Source of the DNA: Leptodactylus fallax
Taxonomy: Eukaryota > Chordata > Amphibia > Anura > Leptodactylidae
NCBI GenBank assembly: GCA_947044405.1
Contig: CAMRHE010000012.1
Coordinates: forward strand, 8,118,001 to 8,182,000
Direction: 5' to 3'
Length of the DNA stretch: 64,000 nucleotides
How positions within the stretch are numbered: the first letter of the stretch is position 1; the number at the start of each line of letters is the position of its first letter. The notes below the pieces were generated by a model that worked only from the letters and a program-made list of their open reading frames with translations, was not told the origin of the DNA and made no database searches. Shown piece by piece: positions 1-11,554 of this stretch. A program made the translations under genes and the position numbers.

Positions 1-2663
1 TATGAACCTACAGCACTCTGTCAATACATTCTCAATGTTTTAGGGGGCGTTCACACTACTGTTGGATGTCATTAATGGACATTTAATGGATCAGTTAAAA
101 AAACAGACACATTAGCATTAGTTAGTGTCCGTTAGTGTCCATTTTTATACTGTCAGTTTTTGTTTTTTTTTGTTTCTGCCTTCTGAGCATGTGCAGAAAA
201 AAAAACAGACAGTAATAACGGAAAGTATGACATTAATGTTAAAAAATAAAGGACGCTTGCCATCAATCATAAGTTCTTATGTCTGCAAAATAAAACGGAC
301 ATGTGTGTCGGATTTGGTGTAAACAGATAGTAACGGACAACAGATAAAATCCCACTGAAATCAATGGGATTTTTAATGGATTTATGACAGTTCTGTTAGT
401 GCTCGTTGTTAACATTTTGTAATAGAAACTAGCAACGGACACGCTTGTGTGCATGCTCCCTTACCTCTTACATATTCAATTTTTGTTTATAATCTCAACA
501 TTCATTGACTTAAATGCTTGTATGTTTCCTAGTATGGCCTTATATCCTTTTTTATATTCATGGTCCAAGTGGTTCAGATCCTTACACCTTCAAGAACTTA
601 GTTTTTGCTTGTTGCCTAATATTTTATATCCTACCTATAGATAAGAACCTTTTTTTTTACAAATAATCAATGTTATTCACTGCATCTGTTAGTGGCTTCA
701 ATATTGCGAGTGATCAATGCTGAGTGTCATGAAAAAAGCTTTTTTGTGCTATAATGAAACACCCTGCAATAATATAGTAAGAGGGAAGAAAGCTGTGTTG
801 CTGGTACATGGCCTGGCAATAGCTCTTGCATATCCACCAAGAGACAGATATTATTTTGGTGTATGGACATATAAAACACATTTTCTAAATGCCAGTTTGT
901 AAAGTAGCACAGAATGCCCTGCATGGTCCAGTTTGGGCCGAACTCAGTTTGTTCTGAACCGGTTCGTTCATCTCTAAGCTTTTATTCTTCTCCCATCTTT
1001 ACTGTGTAACTTGGCTAATATATACTTTTGGTCTGGGATTGCTATAAATGCTAAAAATATAAATCTTATAGATTAAGCGAGAAGAGGAGAAAAATTATGT
1101 TTTGTCCTTCATTGTTGTATTTCTTAAAATGCCTTTGTGCTTACTTCAGTGTCATAAAATGAATAGGGATGTAAAAATAGGATTTTTCAGGGAAACAGTA
1201 CAGTAACTTCAGTAATAGACCGTAGTTGCGTGAAGAAAAGAAATCTAATACTTGAGCAGAGGTTTCTAAGTTGCTGGAAAATAGATTTACAAAGCAAACC
1301 TGCTAACAAAACCAGTCGCCACCTGAAACCTAATTTTTCAAAAAGGAAGACCTGTGAAACTTCAACCCCTAATAAAACCTGACCCAAAGAAGAAGTAGCT
1401 GTTTTCTTTTACATGAGTTATTTCCACTTGAGTGTGGAAAGAAAGGTAAACACTGGGTGACTTTTTTTTTCTCTTTTTCATCTGGTATAAAATGTACATA
1501 AAGCATCATGCAACATTCCTGAACCATGGTGGGATCAGAAATAGACCTGGACAGCAAGTGGCAAAAACTTGATTTGTATACATACAAAGCCCTGTCTCTT
1601 GTAGTGTGTTTTGCCAAACCAGCTAAAATTTACTATAATCTTTGATCAAAGCCGTCAGGATTTCACTACAATAAATGTACTGTAGTACACTGTGTATAGG
1701 AAAGTCTTCAAAGTTAGAGTTTACTGTATTACATGGATGTGCTATGGATTTATGTGATACATACTTAAAAAGGTTAGTTGGGGAAATAAAACACACTGTA
1801 TTCGCTGTACTGCATTTACCGCACTGAATATTGTGTTTTTCTGAATGTCATGATATTATTTCCAACCTTTACTAGATTCAATGTAACAATCATTTTATAC
1901 ATCTCTTATTGTACAAGGAATTTCTGGACCTCAAGCTAACTATTAAGAACCAGTGATCCCTAATCTTTACTGTAAGAATACAGCCACAAACAGCCTCCTC
2001 CATTTCATGAGTTTTCACTCACTCATTGAAAAGAGACATCCTCATTAGACAACTGGACTTTTGACTGCTTATATTGTTTGAAAGACCCCTCAATAGTAAT
2101 GCTTGACCACTCACAGTGGAGGAAATGTATTATTCCATCTACAGCAGATGGTGCAGATGAGTAATATTGTGGTGCACATTTGGCCCAAGGACCTCCTTGA
2201 ATGTATGTGTGATACATTGCCTGTTCTGCACCCTGTTCAGAGCAGCCCAACCTATTTATTGTAACTCACGCTAGTTTTCCGAGCTGAGTTATAAAGGAAA
2301 TCTACACCAGCTCTCGACTGGTGTAGATTACTATTTTGGCACACAGAGCCTCTTGATAAATCAGGTGTGCTTTCACTGAAATGTATCACCTGTCCAAAAA
2401 TAAATAAATAAAAATAAAAACTAACTTTTATTTAATTAAGCCGCTAAAATACTATACTAACTAAAGAGTAAGTGCTCAAAAAGAGTGTATTCTAAAAATA
2501 GAATGAGAACAACACATCAGGTTTGGTTCAAGATAGAACATAAGAGCCAAGCTTGTCTGTGATCTATTAGGGCAATGCTTGCTATCAGCCCATAATATTG
2601 AGTATTGCTACCAGTGTCCAAACCTATTCCCAAGACTTTACACGTCAAGCCAAGAGAGAGTTC
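1..2663. other. Non-coding stretch with old frog repeats
   Basis: No credible coding region is visible; open frames are short, AT-rich and unconserved. Bases about 45-445 are rich in repeated ACGGACA/TGTCCGTT motifs and look like a decayed MITE. Bases 925-980 carry a GAACCGGTTCGTTCATCTCTAA-like end, the tail of a short repeat that recurs near 26560, 41100 and 56180. Bases 2020-2390 resemble a repeat seen again near 52150, with a short hairpin (CTACACCAG / CTGGTGTAG) at about 2307-2330. Family names are not claimed. Confidence 0.5.
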
Positions 2664-2667
2664 TTAA

Positions 2668-3589
2668 CCACTTCCGTACCGCCCATAGACTATATACATC
2701 CAAGGGGTGGTTGTCTATTTCTGCAAGTACGTACTGGTACGTCCAAGCAGAATTCAGCATCTGCACAAAATCGTGCAACTGCTGAAACGGGGAGCCGGCT
2801 GTAACTTCAGCCGGAGCTCCCAGAGAGAAGGCAGGGAAGTTTTATTAGCTTCCCTGCCATCCCGATCACTGTGTATACAGCGCTGAATGAGCGCTGTATA
2901 CACCGCTATGGGCGCCGCCATCTTGCGGCTGACCTCTGACCCGGCGGTCACATGATCCGCCGGGGTCAGCGTCTCTAAGAGCTGCTGGGTCCTACAGGAC
3001 CCAGATCAGCTCTATAGTAGCATGGAGGAGGCTGTATTCCTCCTGCAACTGGGGATAAATATACCAGCCCTAGTTACAGGGGAAATCAGCCTCCCCAACC
3101 AAAAAAAAAGTCATCAGATGTCCCCAAAGGTCTATTATGATCTTATGAGGACACAATGTAAAAAAAAAATATGAAAAGTAAAAAAAAAAGTAAATAAAAT
3201 AATTAAAAAAATAAATAAAATAATACACCAATAACACACCCTTATTAAAGGTTATAGCCCCACCCCTGATAACACCATACAAAATAAAAATTACCGTAAT
3301 GGCGAGTAAAAAGTTTTTTAGTAGCACTTTGTGTTATTAAAAAAAAAAAAAGTGAAAAACGTTTTCCATCCTCTTTTGTTTAGATTTTCCCGGATATAAA
3401 AAAAATGTAAACACATGCATAAATAAAAACAACATAAAAATAAAGCCATATGTGTCACCGAAAAAAGACGCAGAAATTGGTTGAATAACACATATGATAA
3501 AAATGTTACGGTCCTCAAAACCGCACATACAAAAAAAAACAAAAATGTGTCGGGTCTGGAAGCGGGTAAAGCATCTGGTATGGAAGTGC
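2668..3589. mobile_element. TTAA-flanked non-autonomous DNA transposon (MITE)
   Basis: The element is bounded by TTAA at 2664-2667 and 3590-3593. Its ends are inverted: CCACTTCCGTACC at the left, and GCACTTCCATACC when the right end is read on the minus strand. The interior has a GC-rich part (about 2800-3060) with small palindromes and an AT-rich part with A runs (3100-3560). No transposase is present. TTAA target sites are typical of piggyBac and Kolobok superfamilies, so it was probably moved by one of these; which one is inference. Confidence 0.6.
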
Positions 3590-3593
3590 TTAA

Positions 3594-6500
3594 GGACTAC
3601 TATAGTGTAGCAATAGGACTGACTATCAGCCCTACAGAAAAAGGATCCTACGCGTTTCCTACATCATCAGGGGTCTGATAAAGATCCATAGATTAGATAA
3701 ATAAATAAATAGATTGCAGAACACTCGGACAGCATGTCCACATTGATGTCAGCAGCACTGCTGTACTGAGCCAGAACGGCTAAATAAGGAAGGCTCCACC
3801 CAATGAAAGAGGGTCGACCAATGAGCAATTGCTGCGTCATCACTCACGGCCCCTGATGTTAGGCCAATCAGAAGACACATCCAGGAAGGCGTGTCCTGTA
3901 CTAAGGTAACCAGGTGCTATATGTGGTAAACAAAACAAACTGCAATCAGAGCACACAGTTAGTGATGGAAGAAGAGAGCTTTATTCTATCTTTATTCTGC
4001 TTTTACATTATCAATAAGTCACAATGATCACAGTTTGATCTATTTTCTTTAGCATGGATTGCCATGCAAACAGGAGATCTGCTGTTTGCAGATACTATTG
4101 AGAACAACTATGTGACCTCAAGATTCATCAAAGTTCCACCCCCCTGTTCTTTTTCCCTACTTCTGTCAAAATGCATCCCTCTCCTCCTCTGTCTCTCAAA
4201 TAATCTCTACTTATACCTTCCTTTTCTGACACACTGCTCATAGTTCTTCATTTCTCACAGTTAGGTCACATTCCTCCCATTACCTACCCCAGTGTTATCA
4301 GCAGTAGTAGGTGCAGCATCCAGGACCTTTGGTGATGTCATTATCACAGTCTAAGTCCTAGAAGGTGAATTTTAGTATTAGACTACAGTGCAAGGACATA
4401 AAAATTGCTGGATTGTTGCTTTAAAGAGCAGACATTTTCTCTCACTGAAGTAATCAGAAGTTACGTCTGTCTGTGGAAATTGTCTGTGCGTCTGTTCAAA
4501 GTTGAATAACAGAGGCATATCTGGAAACTGCAGATTCCCCTCTAAGGTTCTAGGATAAGGTTTACTGCTAATAGACTCCCTATAATCGGCTGGCGGGCCT
4601 GTCTCAGACGATTGTGATGAAAGTCATGTTTCATCCATACATCATTTCATTTCCAATGTAGGGTGATATGAAGTCACATTGGGCCTTTCAACCCATGTAT
4701 TCTGTATCTTTGTTTTTATATGTTTTTAATTTGATTTATGGCTTTCTGGTGTTCTTTGATTATAGTGAAGATTTATATTCTACTTATTTGGGTGTGCACA
4801 GTGTATAAATGTATGGGTTGCTTCTTCTCACTGTAACAGTATACAATATATGTAGCAATCAATTCCTCATTTGTGCTACTATCAGCAGAAATGCAAACAT
4901 GTACTTTAACATGAAACCCACAAGCTTTTGGCATATAATCAGTCCTGATTTCGTCTGTATTACCACTGCCATAGAGACAACAATAAATGTGTTTATGTCT
5001 AAGGCTGGATCCTTCCTTTCTTTCCATATTTTGATTTCACCCAATTTCATTTTTTCAAGTATGTTTTTCTCCTTTAGTATTGCCCTGGGCAGCCTGTAAA
5101 ATAAATGCAATAATCAGGAAGGTTCTGTCTGATTTTATGGTATAATACAATTAAAATAACATTTTAATGATATGCCTTTGTCATTCTTAGACATGTTTTC
5201 ATTTTCCCATATTTCTGGGAACAATTACATTGTGTAAACTGAAAGTAATATGGAATGAAGCACTAGTCTGTCCAATAATAAAATAGTGTTTTACATAAAC
5301 CAGTGTAAATTATGTGAACAATGCTTTTCCTACTTGTAAATGATCTGTTCTGCGCCACCCTGGAAGTTCTGCTTTATGTTCCATGTCACTTTAAGGAAAA
5401 ATACTAATTTGTAATACATAAAAAGACCAGGGTCATTCAAAATAACTAAATACAGTAACTTGCTCTTACTTATGGATTTAGGAAAAAGAGTAGATTTTGA
5501 CAGAAAAAAATATGGTCCAATGCTTTCACGAATGTCTGTGTCCTTGGCAGAAGAGAAAAACTCAATAACTATATTAACTGGTTGATTTTTTTTTTTTTTG
5601 TAACTCTTTATAAAGTTAGTTACTACATGATATCTGTATTATATGCAGATTTATTTTTATGTTTCATAAAAGATCTATGGGGGAGGGAGGCATTTCAACT
5701 TACATAATTTTTTTATTGCTGATTTCCTGTGTAATTGTGGTTGGCATACTGTATTAATCTCAGTTACAGGGACAGTTTAGCCTTCGCAGAGCTGACCTAG
5801 GTCCACTAATATCAAACAGCTCCTGTGGGAACCTTACATGCAGTGATCATGTGATCCCTGGGACCCTGCTTCATGATGTGTATACACCCCGGTAGAGTGT
5901 GGTCTCTGCATCATCGTGACAGCAGGTGGGGAGGAAGTGGAGGGCTGCATCTAGACCCAGGGCTGAGTGGCAGCACATGCCAGTGAAGAGTTCCTTTGAA
6001 CTTTATTGAGAATATACCTCTGTAATAGGAAGAGAATGACAGTCATTGATACTTGTGAATTGCGACTGTATATAAAATCTGCATCGTGGTTTTGTGCAAT
6101 GTTCAAGAACTGTACTTTTCATTAGAAGAGTCTATGGGTACCCCCAATCAAGGCAATTTTGTGACTCATCCTCATCTACTTTACACTCAACTTAAACTTT
6201 TAATAGGCAGCACTGAATATGATAATAGCCTTGGAAGTACATTTATTTCATTTAAAGGGGTTGTCCAGTTCCAAGTTTTATTCTTTAATACTGCTGATAC
6301 AGGACATATAAACATAACCAAGTAATCACCTCTTGGCGGACTTCCGTTTTCACGATGAGGTCATTTGTATACAGGTCCCATGCTATTTGTGTGATGGTTA
6401 GGTAGGTGGGGGGTGCAAACTGGGCAAATGTCCAGGGCCCCCGTCTCCAAAGGGTCCCCGCTATCCGCAACATCAGATGTTTGGTCTGGTGACCCGGAGC

Positions 6501-7098
6501 AGGAGAACCTTAGTAACACGTGTATTGGCATGCTATGCATGCCAATACTGTAGACATTTATGGTAAAGCAGGGAGCTGTAAAGTCCGACTCTGACATAGA
6601 TGACTGCATAGAAGACTGGGCGCGATGATGTCATTGCGGATGTTGATTGAGCAGAAGACAAAAGTATAAGTACTTCCTATATATTTCCCATTCCTTTTGT
6701 AGGCATTCTTGGCTTTGGCTCAAAAAACTTAGCAAAATCTGCAACAAAAAAGCATGTTTCCGCAAGTGGGGCCTTAGCCTTAACCATTTACATTTAACTA
6801 ACACCTAAATTTAGAAATGACTTAAAATGAGTTCAAGAAGCTAGAGGTGCACCATACCTCATTCCCAACTCAGGGCCCTTGCCATTGATTTTGTTAAAGA
6901 ATTCAAAAATTCATCAGTTTAACTGCAGTCAATAACCAAGTAATATATTATGCTGATAGTAATAAATTACTTGTCCATATCTTCAGGTTCTTTGTGGTTC
7001 ATTTAAATATATTTTTTAAAAATCCAGAGGGGGATTATATACACATCACATGGAGGGAGAAAACATTTCAGCTAATCCTGTCACCTGAAGAATATATT
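3594..7098. other. Non-coding stretch with repeat fragments
   Basis: No gene is seen. An ACGCGTTTCC...CATCATCAGG segment at 3649-3671 belongs to a frog repeat and resembles a hammerhead core on the minus strand (see findings). A copy of the AAAGGGGTTGTCCAG repeat start lies at 6256-6270. Bases 6400-6620 hold a moderately GC-rich repeat with an inverted ATTGGCATGC/GCATGCCAAT pair (about 6531-6547). The rest (4400-6050) is AT-rich unique-looking sequence. Confidence 0.45.
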
Positions 7099-7100
7099 TA

Positions 7101-8714
7101 CAGTGGGTACGGAAAGTATTCAGACCCCTTTAAATTTTTCACTCTTTGTTTCATTGCAGCCATTTGCTAAAAGCAAAAAAGTTCATTTTATTTCTCATTA
7201 ATGTACACTCAGCACCCCATCTTGACAGAAAAAAAAACAGAAATGTAGATATTTTTGCAAATTTATTAATAAAAGAAAAACTGAATTATCACATGGTCAT
7301 AAGTATTCAGACCCTTTGCTGTGACACTCATATTTAACTCACATGGTGTCCATTTCCTTCTGATCCTACTTGAGATGGTCCTACTCCTTCATTGGAGTCA
7401 AGTTGTGCTTAATTAAACTGATTGGACTTGATTAGGAAAGGCACACACCTGTCTATATAAGACCTCACAGGTCACAGAGCATGTCAGAGCAAATGAGCAT
7501 CATGAGGTCAAAGGAACTGCCGAAGGAGCTCAGAGACAGAATTGTGGCAAAGCACAGATCTGGCTAAGTTTACAAAAGAATTTCTGCAGCACTCAAGGCT
7601 CCTAAGAGCACAGTGGCCTCCATAAACCTTAAATGGAAGAAGTTTGGGACGACCAGACTCTTCCTAGACCTAGGCTGCACGGCCAGGTCTAGACTCTTCC
7701 TAGACCTGGCCGTCCAGCCAAACTGAGCAATCATGGGAGAAGAGCCTTGGTGAGAGGTAAAGAAGAACCAAGATCACTGTGGCTGAGCTCCAGAGATGCA
7801 GCAGGAAGATGTCAACTATCACTGCAGCCCTCCACCAGTCGGGGCTTTATGGCAGAGTGGCCCAAAGGAAGCCTCTCCTCAGTGCAAGACATATGAAAGC
7901 CTGCATAGAGTTTGCCAAAAAAATTCGAAGGACTCCCAGACTATGAGAAATAAGATTCTCTGGTCTGATGAGGCGTTAATTCTAAGTGGTATGTGTAGAG
8001 AAAACCAAGCATTGCTCATCACCTGCCCAATAAAATCCCAACAGTGAAATATGGTGGTGGCAGCATCATGCTATGGGGGTGTTTTTCAGCTGCAGAGACA
8101 GGATGACTGGTTGCAACTGAAGGAAAGATGAATGTGGCCAAGTATAGAGATATCCTGGAAGAAAACCTCTTCCAGAGTGCTCTGGACCTCAGACTGGGCC
8201 AAAGGTTTAACTTCCAACAAGACAATGACCCTAAGCACACAGCTAAAATAACAAAGGAGTGGCTTTGGAACAACTCTGTGACCATTCTTGACTGGCCCAG
8301 CCAGAGCCCTGACCTCAACCCAATTGAGCATCTCTGGAGAGACCTGAAAATAGCTGTCCACCAACGTTCACCATCCAACCTGATAGAACTGGAGCGGATC
8401 TGCAAGGAAGAATGGCAGAGAATCCCCAAATCCAGATGTGAAAAACTTGTTGCATCATTCCCAAGAAGACTCATGGCTGTACTAACTCAAAAGGGTGCTT
8501 CTACTCAATACTGAGCAAAGGGTCTGAATACTTATGACCATGTGATATTTCAGTTTTTCTTTTTTAATAATAATATCTACATTTTCAGTTTTTTTTTCTG
8601 TGCTGAGTGTACATTAATGAGAAATAAAATGAACTTTTTTGCTTTTAGCAAATGGCTGCAATTAAACAAATAGTGAAAAATGTAAAGGGGTCTGAATACT
8701 TTCCGTACCCACTG
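7101..8714 (+). mobile_element. Tc1/mariner element, copy Tc1-1 (full length, inactive)
   Basis: A complete 1.6-kb element flanked by the TA target duplication (7099-7100 and 8715-8716). The terminal inverted repeats start CAGTGGGTACGGAAAGTATT and run about 200 bases as imperfect inverted copies, including the GCCATTTGCTAAAAGCAAAA segment near 7160 and its complement near 8640. The single gene is transposase-like and broken. The end sequence differs from that of the second Tc1 family in this window (24152, 42804, 59296), so at least two Tc1 lineages invaded this genome. Confidence 0.93.
7481..8514 (+). pseudogene. Tc1 transposase pseudogene (Tc1-1)
   Basis: A transposase of the Tc1 DD34E family would bind the element's inverted repeats and cut and paste it in the nucleus. 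Reading starts at the ATG at 7481 (MSEQMSIMRSKELPKEL...), the N-terminal paired-like helix-turn-helix. An in-frame TAA at 7565 and later frameshifts break it. A short duplication around 7648-7715 repeats the CTCTTCCTAGACCT segment. The catalytic domain survives in two frames: WSDEA near 7965, then a clean 128-residue frame at 8128-8514 with QQDNDPKHTAK (second Asp) and [15 protein letters not shown] (the Glu). The end at TACTGA (8514) is the usual place for this family. It is certainly inactive as read. Confidence 0.9.
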
Positions 8715-8716
8715 TA

Positions 8717-9372
8717 TGTATTTCTCTGACTTTTTATACTATCATTTTGGATACATTAGGATGTGTTATCCGATGGAGGAAGAAGCAGTAGTCTTTTTTT
8801 AACCAAGTATTTTAAGACATTGCAGACATAATTCTCCTTTTCATTCAAAGTAAGATGTCACTTGGATGTCCAGAGTCATCTACAACCTGTAATTTCACAT
8901 GCCATGGCTTCTAATGATTACACTCTATACATAATTTACATTATAGAATTTATTGAAGAGAATCTTTCATAAGATTGTATTCGTAAACGTACCTTTGTGG
9001 TTGTTCTTATGGATTCTGCTGGGCATTGCCAAACCAGGGAAGATTTCCTTCTCCCCCCCTTCCCACTTTAAACATGACTGATGAGTCCAGCATTTCCAAT
9101 GTTCCCTTGGTGTATGCCATCCTGTTTTTTTGCAGGGAACACCCTTAACTCCATATACATTCTCAAAGCAGAGCATGTGCAGTGTATTTGCCTCCTGTCA
9201 CTGCCGGATTATTATTTATGAAAAGCAAGGACACTTTTCTGGCTTGGCAATACCCATAAGGAGCTAGCCATACAGGCTATAAGCAGTCACATTTTTCATT
9301 AATTCGCGTAAGGTAATTTCTCATTAGGTTTTAAGTAACCTAAGATAGTAATTGTGTAGGATTCTGACAGAC
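8717..9372. other. Non-coding stretch
   Basis: No gene, structured RNA or clear repeat is recognised between the Tc1-1 element and the gypsy element. Open frames here are short and have no family signature. Confidence 0.5.
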
Positions 9373-9377
9373 CCCCT

Positions 9378-10047
9378 TGTGAAGAATATCGCCTTGCCAA
9401 GCCTCTTGGCGTACCTGCGATCAACCTTCTTTCTTAACCTCCCACTCACACACCGTGAGTAGACTGGGTCATAGGATAGAATGAAACGAGCTGTATAAAT
9501 TTTATATATTTAATAACCCAAGTGGGTCGGTACGAATTAATAGCATATACAGAAATATACAATATTAATACGATCAAGCATAAACATACAAGCAAAAGAG
9601 CGATGATACCGTACATAAACAAAAAGGGAAAATAAAATATAGAATAGTACCTGAGCCCAGCTCTCTTAGCTGTCTCTCTTTCAGGCTCCACACAAACGAC
9701 AAAAAGACCTCATCCCATCCAGTGTGAAGACCCTTGTCCAGCTCCACCCTCCACCCCCCCCAGATAGCCCTCTCCTCACAAAAAGAGCAATCTATGCCGC
9801 TTAGAAGGAAAGATGGGTGCCTGGGTTAGTTGCAGGTCATTAGCCCACCCTCCCCCCTTTGGACATCTGGGATATCACACTGACGGGCCAGACAGGCCCT
9901 CTCTCCATGGTATGCACATAAAACCATTGGAGCGAATTGACCACCAATGTAAACACAGCTTTACATTCCTACAGATATGTGACTAATACGAATGAGGAAT
10001 GATACATGTCCAAGAAAGATACATAAATTGAGGGTCTCATCATCACA
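9378..10047 (-). repeat. 3' LTR of the gypsy element
   Basis: 670 bases, beginning TGTGAAGAAT and ending CATCATCACA on the plus strand. It matches the right-hand LTR with about 14 substitutions counted by eye plus a poly-C length difference. That is about 2 percent divergence and suggests a fairly young insertion. Confidence 0.93.
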
Positions 10048-10060
10048 CCTCCCCCTTTTA
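10048..10060 (-). other. Polypurine tract
   Basis: On the minus strand this reads TAAAAGGGGGAGG and directly abuts the 3' LTR. It is the expected primer site for plus-strand DNA synthesis. Its TAA is also the stop codon of the RNase H frame, so pol runs right up to the LTR. Confidence 0.85.
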
Positions 10061-11553
10061 GAGCGTGTCGGGAGGAAGGAGGAGCCTCCGTTCCTCTTCC
10101 ACCCGCACCTCCGCAGCCTCACCCCACCGGGACAGGCCATCGGCGTTGCCATGGGCCTGGCCAGGCTTGTGCTGGATGTCATAGTTGTATTGCTGCAGCA
10201 CCAGGCTCCAACGTAACAACCGTCCATTCTGACCTGCAACACGTTTGATCCAGATCAGAGGGTTGTGATCCGTCACCACGGTGAAGTGGCGCCCATACAA
10301 GTAAGGCTGCAGATGCTGCAAGGCCCAAACAATTGCTAGGCATTCCTTCTCCACTGTGGCGTAGGCCACCTCCGCGGCAGAAGCTTTCGGCTGAGGTACT
10401 GCACCGGGTGCTCTTGCCCTGCTGAGTCAAGCTGGCTCAGTACGGCACCAAGTCCGTAGGTGCTGGCGTCTGTCTGTAGCACAAGCGGACGTGTCTCATC
10501 GTACGCCTGAAGTACAGGTGCGTTCGCCAGGGCTGCTTTCAGGGCCTGGAAGGAGCGCTCGCAAGCATCCGTCCACTGGACAGTTTGCGGCAACTTCTTC
10601 TTGGTGAGGTCCGTCAAGGGGGCAGCCAGAGCACTATAGTTCGGTACGAACTTCCTATAGTACCCTGCCGTACCCAGGAAAGACATCACCTGTCGCTTGG
10701 TCCCGGGGGTTGGCCAGGACGTGATTACATCCAGCTTTTCAGGTTCTGGTTTCAGGGTTCCCCCACCTACCCGGTGTCCCAGGTATTGGACCTCGCGCAT
10801 GCCCAGCTGACACTTTTCCGGTTTGATGGTCAAGCCCGCACTGTGGAACCGCCTCAGCACCTGCGCCAGGTGCTGTAGGTGTTCCTTCCAAGTGGAGCTG
10901 AAGACGGCAATGTCATCCAGGTACGCAGTGGCAAACCCTTCGCATCCCGTCAGTAGGGAGTTGACCATCCGCTGGAAAGTGGCAGGGGCATTCTTCATGC
11001 CGAATGGCATGACAGTGGACTCGTACAGTCCGAAAGGGGTGATAAAGGCCGATCGCTCCTGTGCCTGAGGGGACAGGGGGATCTGCCAGTATCCCCGACT
11101 CAAGTCCATGATGGACAAATACTGGGCCTTACCTAACCGGTCAAGCAGGTCGTCGATGCGCGGCATGGGGTACTCGTCGTCGACTGTATCCGCATTAAGT
11201 TCCCTGTAGTCTACACAGAACCGGGTGGTCCGGACCTTTTTGGGCACAAGAACCACAGGTGAAGCCCATGCACTGTGAGAGGGCTGAATCACCCCCAGTT
11301 CCAGCATCTCGTCAATCTCCTTGCGCATCTGGACCTATACCTCCGAGGAGACGCGATATGGCGACCGCCGGATAGGGGCATGATTCCCGGTATCCACATG
11401 GTGAATGGCCTGGTCAGTTCTCCCGGGCTTCGCAGAGAACAGACCAGGTAGGGAGTGCACAACTTCATCCAGCTGGGACAGCTGGGCCTCAGCCAGAAGG
11501 GGGTTCACCTGTGCCTTCTTGTTGGACCCATCCTCCTGAAAATGAGCAAGCAA
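10058..11553 (-). pseudogene. pol part 2: reverse transcriptase and RNase H (degraded)
   Basis: This is the last part of pol, copying element RNA into DNA in virus-like particles. The main frame (11328-10336) has the first catalytic Asp in IMDLSRGYWQI (frame residue 75), the PFGMKNAPATFQRM stretch, and the YLDD box (136-139). It enters RNase H with LQTDAS (Asp 287). A frameshift near 10375 moves the rest of RNase H into the frame 10369-10058 (TVVTDHNPLIW..., ending DTL and a stop in the polypurine tract). Upstream, the frame 11553-11335 is the start of the RT region and is separated by one in-frame TAG near 11334. All catalytic RT residues that I can see are kept. RT lies downstream of integrase, which is unusual for Ty3/gypsy. 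Confidence 0.92.
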
Positions 11554-11554
11554 G

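Noticed and set aside
8019..8474. 151-codon minus-strand frame across Tc1-1
   Set aside because: It is the antisense shadow of the conserved transposase catalytic domain read on the plus strand. The same applies to 24497-25006 and 43727-44062.
9446..9691. 81-codon hydrophobic frame present in both LTRs (also 15293-15538)
   Set aside because: Identity of the two copies is explained by LTR identity. The frame is AT-rich LTR sequence with no recognisable family, so it is not supported as a gene.
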